From Clostridia bacterium (lineage in GTDB: Bacteria; Bacillota; Clostridia; Christensenellales; Borkfalkiaceae), in NCBI GenBank assembly GCA_017503885.1, contig JAFVSF010000124.1, forward strand, positions 1 to 9,621: a DNA stretch of 9,621 nucleotides, given 5' to 3'. Every line of letters begins with the position of its first letter. The stretch's first letter is position 1. Positions 1 through 4,716 of this stretch are shown piece by piece. Made by a program: the position numbers and the translations under genes. The notes beneath the pieces are model-generated. The model ran no database searches. It was not told where the DNA came from and saw only the letters and a list, made by a program, of their open reading frames with translations.

Positions 1-1
1 G

Positions 2-529
2 ACAGGGCTTTGGAAAGATGAAAAATCGATTACGAAAAAGCCGCTACTCATTACCCTCGCCGTTGCCGTCGTTGGCGGCCTTGCCTTGATTTTGCCCGAT
101 ATCTTGTTCTTCGGGCATTACTCGGAGGCAATTATGGAGTCTTATGCAGTAAAACCGACGATTCCATATCTGCTGGCAACCGTGACATACGGCGCGATTA
201 TAGAAGAAGTGATGCTAAGGCTTTTCTGGATGTCGCTAATTGCATTTGTTCTTCATAAATTGTTCGGAAAGAAGTATGATAAGCCGACGGTCGCAATTTT
301 AGTTGTGGCGAATGTGATTGCAGCGCTTGGGTTTGCTGCAGGACACTTACCTGCAACTGCACAGCTATTGGGGCTGACACCAATGATAATCGTTAGATGC
401 TTCCTGTTGAATGGCGGCTTGGGTTTGCTGTTTGGCTGGTTATACAGAAAATACGGCTTGCGTTATTCAATGTTAGCTCACGGTGGCTGCCACATCGTAT
501 CTAAAATTATTTGGATTTTATTTATATAA
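2..529 (+). CDS. CPBP-family intramembrane metalloprotease, 5' end cut by window
   Basis: The frame is open from base 2, so the start codon lies upstream; the TTG at 86 is internal and falls inside a hydrophobic segment. At least four hydrophobic segments are visible. The three CPBP (CAAX protease / bacteriocin-processing, Abi) motifs occur in order: EEVMLR at 203-220 (EExxxR), FAAGH at 332-346 (FxxxH), and HGGCH at 479-493 near the C-terminus (HxxxX, with His at the fifth place). In this family the two Glu and the His residues form the metal-binding active site inside the membrane. Known roles vary from bacteriocin self-immunity to CAAX-like processing, and nothing here picks between them. 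The protein ends in a hydrophobic helix. No obvious terminator follows. Family assignment is firm, substrate unknown. Confidence 0.86.
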   Translation, partial: TGLWKDEKSITKKPLLITLAVAVVGGLALILPDILFFGHYSEAIMESYAVKPTIPYLLATVTYGAIIEEVMLRLFWMSLIAFVLHKLFGKKYDKPTVAILVVANVIAALGFAAGHLPATAQLLGLTPMIIVRCFLLNGGLGLLFGWLYRKYGLRYSMLAHGGCHIVSKIIWILFI

Positions 530-565
530 ATTCCAATTTGTCGGTATGCTTTGATAAATGTTAAA

Positions 566-584
566 TTGTTACGGAAAGTAACAA
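566..584. promoter_or_regulatory. Perfect palindrome resembling a GlnR/TnrA operator
   Basis: TTGTTAC (566-572), five bases GGAAA, then GTAACAA (578-584) form a perfect 7+7 inverted repeat. The core fits the TGTNA-N7-TNACA consensus known for GlnR/TnrA nitrogen regulators (TGTTA at 567-571, TAACA at 579-583). An extra TGTTAC half-site follows at 588-593 and a TGTTAA at 559-564. It is not followed by a T run, so a terminator is unlikely. It lies about 75 bases upstream of the regulator remnant at 659. Such a short consensus can match by chance, and no clear -35/-10 pair is seen next to it. Confidence 0.3.
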
Positions 585-658
585 GGATGTTACACAAGTT
601 TATTGCTTTTTGGCGGCTTATTAGGTAAGCTGAAAGCACCAAAAACGGAGGTGTTCAA

Positions 659-821
659 ATGACATTAGGTGCAAAGATTAAAGATGCGAGAAAGCAATTT
701 GGTGGCTCGTGACGGAAAGCAGTTCCTTGTGATCGTAACCGACGAATTTATCGAAACACGGCAGCTCGCAAAGCCAATCACCGCTGACAAATTCGAAATT
801 TATAGAGATAATACAATTTAA
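659..821 (+). pseudogene. Broken Xre-type regulator remnant
   Basis: A strong ribosome site (GGAGGTG, 647-653) precedes an ATG at 659. The reading MTLGAKIKDARKQFGGS then stops at TGA 710-712. The first fifteen residues look like the start of an Xre/HTH_3 regulator, which normally continues with the Q-containing recognition helices; here those are missing. In the neighbouring frame an open stretch continues through ARDGKQFLVIVTDEFIETR and on to a TAA at 819-821, looking like the tail of some protein that I cannot name. I infer an internal deletion with frame loss. Whether both pieces came from one gene is unknown. The alternative is a true 17-codon leader peptide that uses the good ribosome site. 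Confidence 0.45.
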
Positions 822-854
822 GAACAAAGCACTATAAGGTGCAAAGATTAAAGA
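667..854 (+). repeat. 18-bp direct repeat flanking the regulator remnant
   Basis: The same 18 bases, AGGTGCAAAGATTAAAGA, occur at 667-684 and 837-854, exactly 170 bases apart. The first copy encodes GAKIKD of the Xre-like start. The second copy has no start codon in frame and runs straight into the terminator hairpin at 850. This suggests a duplicated or recombined regulator start rather than a transposon end; no terminal inverted repeats are seen. Confidence 0.6.
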
Positions 855-883
855 CTAACGGAAATTTTTCGTTGGTCTTTTTT
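850..883 (+). terminator. Rho-independent terminator 1 upstream of the 948 gene
   Basis: AAAGACTAACG (850-860) pairs with CGTTGGTCTTT (870-880) over 11 bp with one T-G wobble and a 9-base loop. A T run follows at 878-883. It probably ends transcription coming from the regulator-remnant region. Confidence 0.75.
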
Positions 884-901
884 ATTAAAAACAAAGAGAA
901 T

Positions 902-925
902 GCGTCCGTTTTTGCGGGCGCTTTT
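902..925 (+). terminator. Second hairpin with U tail, 12 bases before the 948 ribosome site
   Basis: GCGTCCG (902-908) pairs with CGGGCGC (915-921) over 7 bp with one wobble, followed by four T. It stands just after terminator 1 and just before the ribosome site at 937-941. There is no room for a promoter between it and the gene, so it may lie inside the mRNA leader of the 948 gene and act as an attenuator. Alternatively it is a plain backup terminator. Confidence 0.55.
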
Positions 926-947
926 AACATTCAATTGGAGGTAAAAA

Positions 948-3479
948 ATGACGAAAAGTAAAAGGTTTAACCTGATAATAACTATGTTGGTATTAATGAT
1001 TTGCTCGTTGTTTGCTATTGGTATATCGTCATCCGTAGTAACGGCAAATGCAGCAGGTATTGATTACACTACGAAAACATTTTCGAGTGTTCCAAGTAGT
1101 ATTACAGTAGATGATGAAAAATATGTATATAAAATATCCTGCTTCAGTCCTAGGGCTTACGTAGATCCAGATGATTTTAACGATTATATAACATCAATTT
1201 CATTTAGAGCATCGATGGGTTGTCAAATATACTTTGTTGATGGTGTGGCTTGTAATAGAGAAGATTCATATGATGGAGATTATGCTTGGAGCAAATATTC
1301 TAACTATTATGATATTTTGTATTATGATGCAACTAATCATTTTGTATATATACGTTTTAAAAACTTGGCGTATTTGGATGAAGATGAGAACGTAAGCGCT
1401 AGTTTGGAAGATATGTGTTTTTTATATGATGAAACCATATATAATCCAGCACCACAGCGTATTCATTACGATATATTTGAGCCAACAGGTGCTTTTTACA
1501 ACTCTAGTGGAACAAAGATAACGTCTTATTATTACAAAAACGCCTTTTATTACAAGGCGACGGATGAAGGCGAAGGTGTCAGCTACGTACAGTATAAGAA
1601 GCCAGGTTCTACTTCTTGGACGACATATACTAATGGTTCTACAATCGCTAGAACCTCTGGGGACGGCGTGTATACTTTTAGGGCAGTTGATAAGCAAGGA
1701 AATATATCTAGTGAATCTTCAATATACTTAGACTCTACATCACCTGTGGGATACGTGTATGCTAATGGTTCAACTGTTTCTAATGGTGGAAAAACCTCAG
1801 CGTCATCAATATATTATTCAGCATCGGATACGTCTGAAATATCAAGATGTTACGTTCGAGCTCCTGGTTCAAGCAGTTACGTGCAATATTCTAACGGGGC
1901 TTCGTTGACGGCTAGTGGCTCATACTCATTTTATTGCGTGGATTTGGCGGGAAATCTTTCAAGCACTTATACTGTGCTGATGGATAACGATAAGCCAACT
2001 CTTAGCTGTGATATAGCAGAATTTTCAGAAACGGTGAACAAGGCTTTTACAGTTACGACAACAGATGCTTTAAGTTCGGTAACGCTGTACTATAAGAAAC
2101 CGGGGGAAACCTCCTATTCGGCTTATTCTCAAACCAGTATGACAATTCCAATTTCCAGTCCTGATGGTAAATATTATTTTTACGCAAAGGACGCATTAGG
2201 TAATACGTCGGCAACGGTGTATATTGAATTAAAAGTTGATATCCCTGTAGCCACGATTGTGAAATCTAATACTGATAATAGAGTGTATGCTACGTGGACT
2301 GATTCTAACGTGACGGCAAAACTAAATGGTGTGGGTTATACAAAAGGGGTGTGGATTTCCGAGGAAGGAAGTTATTCTTTGGTTATAGAAAATTCATTAA
2401 CGAAAAGAACCAATGCATATACATTAGAAATAACGCACTTCTATGAAAAAGGTGCAGTAGTAGCTCCAACGTGTACGGCTCAAGGTTATACCGTTTACGA
2501 ATGTATATCTTGTAACGATTATTATCATAGTGACTATGTTGCAGCAAAGGGACATACTTATCATTCAACTGTTTATCCGCCAAGTTGTACGACTCAAGGC
2601 TATACTGTTTACGTTTGTTCGGTTTGTAATTACACCTACACAGGAGATTATAAATCGGCAACGGGACACAAGTACGATCGTGAAATTGTAGAACCGACTT
2701 GTGTGGAAAGAGGATACACTGTTTCTACGTGTTCTTCGTGTGGGTACAGTTACATAAGTGATTACGTTTCTCCACTAGGACATAATTATGCTTCTACTGA
2801 TTTTGATGCAACTTGTACCGAAAAAGGTGGAACGCATTACGTTTGCACTCGATGTGGAAACAACTATACAATTTATACAGCAAGTGAACTTGGACACTAT
2901 TATTATACAGAGCAAGTAGAGCCAACGTGTGAAGCGGATGGCTTTATCAGACATGTATGTACTCAATGTGGTTATGATTATAAAACTGATATTAAAAACG
3001 CACTGGGACATAGTTACATTACATGGGTAAGAGCAATGCCAGATTGTCATCACGACGGTTCCCGAGTCCATCAGTGTCAGACTTGTGGGGATGAGTATTA
3101 CAAAACAATCCCTTGTCAAGGACATAGCTATGTAATTACAGAAACCGAAACAGATAATGGTACGAAGCGAACGTATACATGTGAAATCTGTGGTGATGAG
3201 TACGTTGAATATTTTGGGGATCAGTATGTAATGGTGTCGGAGTTTGTAGACGACCTTATTGAACAGTATTCTCCCTATATGATAATGATATTTTTGGCAA
3301 CAGCGGGGATGTGGAGTATAGCAATGGGTATAGCGATTATCCTTGCATACAAAGCAGAAGACAAACAAAAAGCCAAGCGTATGGTGAAAAATTACTGTAT
3401 TGGGCTTATCGTAATCTTTGCTATTTTGGTGGCTTGTCCGTATTTGGTTAAAGGCATTGCCTACCTAGTAGCGCATTAA
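948..3479 (+). CDS. Secreted Ig-like and C/CxxC/GH repeat surface protein with C-terminal membrane helices
   Basis: 843 residues. The ATG at 948 follows GGAGGT (937-942) at normal spacing. Residues 1-35 form a signal peptide (basic start, hydrophobic core, cleavage likely after ANA at 33-35). Residues 36-175 are an unassigned Tyr/Asp-rich region. Ig-like units of 83-87 residues begin at about 179, 266 and 350 and end in DxxGNxS; a shorter related unit with TWTD and GYTKG spans about 433-500. Residues 509-748 hold six 38-residue repeats with C, CxxC and GH plus a half unit. Two hydrophobic helices follow (about 777-801 and 816-840), separated by a basic loop. The bulk is expected outside the cell, held by the helices. 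The tail resembles VirB2/TrbC-type pilin modules (inference). There is no LPXTG motif. The repeats match those of the gene at 6408. An adhesin or conjugation-related surface protein is plausible; the exact function is unknown. Confidence 0.88.
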   Translation: MTKSKRFNLIITMLVLMICSLFAIGISSSVVTANAAGIDYTTKTFSSVPSSITVDDEKYVYKISCFSPRAYVDPDDFNDYITSISFRASMGCQIYFVDGVACNREDSYDGDYAWSKYSNYYDILYYDATNHFVYIRFKNLAYLDEDENVSASLEDMCFLYDETIYNPAPQRIHYDIFEPTGAFYNSSGTKITSYYYKNAFYYKATDEGEGVSYVQYKKPGSTSWTTYTNGSTIARTSGDGVYTFRAVDKQGNISSESSIYLDSTSPVGYVYANGSTVSNGGKTSASSIYYSASDTSEISRCYVRAPGSSSYVQYSNGASLTASGSYSFYCVDLAGNLSSTYTVLMDNDKPTLSCDIAEFSETVNKAFTVTTTDALSSVTLYYKKPGETSYSAYSQTSMTIPISSPDGKYYFYAKDALGNTSATVYIELKVDIPVATIVKSNTDNRVYATWTDSNVTAKLNGVGYTKGVWISEEGSYSLVIENSLTKRTNAYTLEITHFYEKGAVVAPTCTAQGYTVYECISCNDYYHSDYVAAKGHTYHSTVYPPSCTTQGYTVYVCSVCNYTYTGDYKSATGHKYDREIVEPTCVERGYTVSTCSSCGYSYISDYVSPLGHNYASTDFDATCTEKGGTHYVCTRCGNNYTIYTASELGHYYYTEQVEPTCEADGFIRHVCTQCGYDYKTDIKNALGHSYITWVRAMPDCHHDGSRVHQCQTCGDEYYKTIPCQGHSYVITETETDNGTKRTYTCEICGDEYVEYFGDQYVMVSEFVDDLIEQYSPYMIMIFLATAGMWSIAMGIAIILAYKAEDKQKAKRMVKNYCIGLIVIFAILVACPYLVKGIAYLVAH
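1482..2440 (+). repeat. Ig-like unit array in the 948 protein
   Basis: The proline that opens each unit falls at 1482, 1743, 1995 and 2244, giving periods of 261, 252 and 249 bases (87, 84 and 83 residues). The first three units share KKPGSTSW- or APGSSSY-like strands and a closing D-x-x-G-N-x-S. The fourth is shorter and divergent. They resemble the generic bacterial Ig-like or OmpL47-like beta-sandwich repeats of Bacillota surface proteins. Confidence 0.7.
2472..3191 (+). repeat. Six 38-residue C-x9-CxxC-x13-H repeats plus half unit
   Basis: First-cysteine codons fall at residues 509, 547, 585, 623, 661 and 700. The CxxC pairs are at +10/+13 and the GH histidine at +27 (+26 in the last). 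The last unit carries an extra Cys at 723. A lone CEIC follows at 745-748. The core reads PTCxxxGYTVYxCxxC followed by GH. The spacing offers three Cys and one His per unit, suitable for either a metal site or disulfides. Confidence 0.9.
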
Positions 3480-3574
3480 AAAATATAGATAGCGTTTGCA
3501 TAAATCAGACGCGATAAAAGATTTGTCAATATAACACTTTTATAAAAATTTTTTCTTTGATTACTAAAATCATA
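3480..3574. other. Intergenic AT-rich stretch with weak hairpin
   Basis: GCGTTTG (3492-3498) can pair with CAGACGC (3506-3512) across a 7-base loop with one wobble. No T run follows on the + strand, so it is a poor terminator for the 948 gene. The rest is AT-rich spacer leading to the promoter at 3575. Confidence 0.3.
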
Positions 3575-3603
3575 TTGACATTAGGTATAAATTATGGTAT
3601 AAT
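3575..3603 (+). promoter_or_regulatory. Consensus sigma-A promoter of the toxin-antitoxin operon
   Basis: TTGACA (3575-3580), a 17-base spacer and TATAAT (3598-3603) match the vegetative consensus exactly, with an extended -10 TGG at 3595-3597. The -10 lies inside a small palindrome ATTAT-ggt-ATAAT (3591-3603), and GGTATAA is repeated directly at 3584 and 3596, twelve bases apart. Either could be the operator through which the antitoxin or toxin-antitoxin complex represses its own operon, as is usual for these systems (inference). Confidence 0.88.
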
Positions 3604-3645
3604 AAGACCACAATAAGAATATAATAGTAATAGGAGGAAAGAATT

Positions 3646-3921
3646 ATGACTCAACCTTTACCTAAAATATTACCTGTAAATGAACTTAAAAACACAGCAA
3701 GTATTATGAAAACTTGTCAAGAAAGTTCCGTTCCTATCGTTATAACTAAAAACGGATATGGCGAAGCTGTTATGATGAGCGTAAAACTTTATGAAGAAAT
3801 GTTTGCAAAGATGCAAGCGGCGGCTCTTATCAACGCAAGTTTAGACGACATAGAAAATGGTGGTACGCCTGTAAATGGAACTGAATTTTTCGGTGCGATG
3901 AGGGCCAAGTATGGAAAATAA
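3646..3921 (+). CDS. Phd/YefM-family antitoxin
   Basis: 91 residues, the usual size. The ATG at 3646 follows AGGAGG (3632-3637) and is 43 bases downstream of the -10. The N-terminus (PVNELKNTASIMKTCQ, then VPIVITKNGYGEAVMMS) is the typical Phd/YefM dimer and DNA-binding fold, and the MSVKLYEEM stretch is also characteristic of the family. The variable C-terminal part, about residues 60-91, is expected to wrap and neutralise the toxin. The coding end overlaps the toxin start by 11 bases, which couples their translation. The protein is expected to repress its own promoter. Confidence 0.9.
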   Translation: MTQPLPKILPVNELKNTASIMKTCQESSVPIVITKNGYGEAVMMSVKLYEEMFAKMQAAALINASLDDIENGGTPVNGTEFFGAMRAKYGK

Positions 3922-4225
3922 TAAATATCAGCTAAAAATTTACCCTTTGGCTAGGCTGGATATGGAGCAAATATTTAACTATATTGCAGTTGAACTTTGT
4001 AATCCGACGGCAGCAATTGGTCAGATTAACGATTTTGAGAAGGCGTTTGATAACATTTGCTCTTTTCCCGAAAGTTGTCCGTTTATTAATAACGAATATG
4101 TTAAAGACAAATCTTTGCGTAAGTTGGTAGTAAATAACTACATAGCGTTTTATCGTATAAGGGATAAGGAAATACAAGTAGTACGTGTTTTATACGGTAT
4201 GCGTAATTACGAAACATTTTTATAA
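3911..4225 (+). CDS. RelE/ParE-superfamily toxin
   Basis: 104 residues, normal for the family. The ATG at 3911 overlaps the antitoxin stop by 11 bases. Features of the RelE/ParE fold are in order: an N-terminal strand (YQLKIYPLARLDMEQI), a two-helix hairpin (YIAVELCNPTAA, then a helix ending in SFPESCPF), and C-terminal strands LRKLVVNNYIAFYRI and VVRVLYGMRNYETFL. RelE members cut mRNA on the ribosome and ParE members poison gyrase; the sequence by eye does not settle which. The Arg and Tyr residues in the C-terminal strands (YGMRNY) would suit an RNase, but this is only suggestive. The paired antitoxin is the Phd/YefM gene just upstream. Confidence 0.88.
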   Translation: MENNKYQLKIYPLARLDMEQIFNYIAVELCNPTAAIGQINDFEKAFDNICSFPESCPFINNEYVKDKSLRKLVVNNYIAFYRIRDKEIQVVRVLYGMRNYETFL

Positions 4226-4258
4226 GCGTTATAATATGTTTACTGGAGAAATTTAGAT

Positions 4259-4540
4259 ATGGCAAGAACTGCAAACATTATGACAAAGGTAGAACCCGAG
4301 ATTAAAGAAAGGGCAGAAGCAGTATTGCACCAGCTCGGTATTTCAATGTCAACTGCTATGACAATATATCTAAAGCAAATAGCGATACAAGGAAAGATAC
4401 CTTTTGAAATTTCTTCGTCGATGAATACGCCTATTGCATTAGGTGATCTATCAGATGAAGAATTTGACGAGGCAATGGATAAGGCGGCTAGGTCGTATGC
4501 AAATGGTCTTTGTACTGATATTGCCGATTTCAAAATATAA
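4259..4540 (+). CDS. RelB/DinJ-family antitoxin without its own adjacent toxin
   Basis: 93 residues. The ATG at 4259 follows a modest GGAG (4245-4248), 33 bases after the toxin stop. The N-terminus (ARTANIMTKVEPEIKERAE, then VLHQLGISMSTAMTIYLKQI) is the ribbon-helix-helix region of RelB/DinJ antitoxins. The GKIPFEI motif that follows is also typical. The acidic C-terminal part (about 62-93) would be the toxin-binding segment. In most loci a YafQ/RelE toxin follows directly; here a terminator follows instead. It may help control the toxin at 3911, may be an orphan left after loss of its toxin, or may guard against a toxin elsewhere. Confidence 0.85.
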   Translation: MARTANIMTKVEPEIKERAEAVLHQLGISMSTAMTIYLKQIAIQGKIPFEISSSMNTPIALGDLSDEEFDEAMDKAARSYANGLCTDIADFKI

Positions 4541-4603
4541 CTTAATAAGTAAAGAGAATTAGGGAATAGTTTAAGTAAAATTATTTCCTATAATTTTTTC
4601 ATC

Positions 4604-4632
4604 AAAGCATCAGCCAAGTGGTTGGTGCTTTT
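4604..4632 (+). terminator. Terminator of the toxin-antitoxin operon
   Basis: AAAGCATCAGCC (4604-4615) pairs with GGTTGGTGCTTT (4620-4631) over 12 bp with wobble pairs and a 4-base loop. A short T run ends it. It lies 63 bases after the DinJ-type stop. Confidence 0.82.
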
Positions 4633-4650
4633 ATCATTTTCAAATAAATC

Positions 4651-4686
4651 TAACGTTCGTATCGTTTGATACGGACGTTATTTTTA
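4651..4686 (+). terminator. Second strong hairpin with T run, just before the S1 gene
   Basis: TAACGTTCGTATC (4651-4663) pairs with GATACGGACGTTA (4668-4680) over 13 bp with one wobble and a GTTT loop, followed by five T. It repeats the pattern of tandem hairpins seen before the 948 gene. A TATAAT stands at 4685-4690 but has no -35 at a proper distance. The hairpin may therefore be a backup terminator or an attenuator in the S1 leader. Confidence 0.72.
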
Positions 4687-4716
4687 TAATAAAAATTTTT
4701 TTAAGGAGGTGTCAAA

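Noticed and set aside
86..529. TTG at 86 as the start of the CPBP gene
   Set aside because: The frame is open to base 2 and upstream codons encode a sensible lysine-rich loop and membrane helix, so the true start is outside the window.
2472..3191. Cys repeats as a CRISPR array or intracellular zinc-finger DNA-binding protein
   Set aside because: The repeats are coding, imperfect and without unique spacers, and the protein has a signal peptide and C-terminal membrane helices, so it faces outward.
2775..3368. A 197-codon open frame on the minus strand
   Set aside because: It lies wholly opposite the Cys repeat array, has no ribosome site and no family resemblance; its length follows from the codon pattern of the repeats.
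3492..3512. Hairpin after the 948 gene as its terminator
   Set aside because: The 7-bp stem has no T run after it on the + strand.
4230..4235. TATAAT between the toxin and the DinJ-like gene as an internal promoter
   Set aside because: The -35 position reads TTACGA, a poor match, so only weak activity could be expected.
4240..4533. Minus-strand open frame as a possible missing toxin partner for the DinJ-like antitoxin
   Set aside because: It overlaps the antitoxin almost fully on the other strand and has no RelE or YafQ-like features.
4685..4690. TATAAT as a promoter for the S1 gene
   Set aside because: The only -35-like TTGATA (4666-4671) is 13 bases away, too close, and lies in the terminator stem; the transcript would begin just before the ribosome site.
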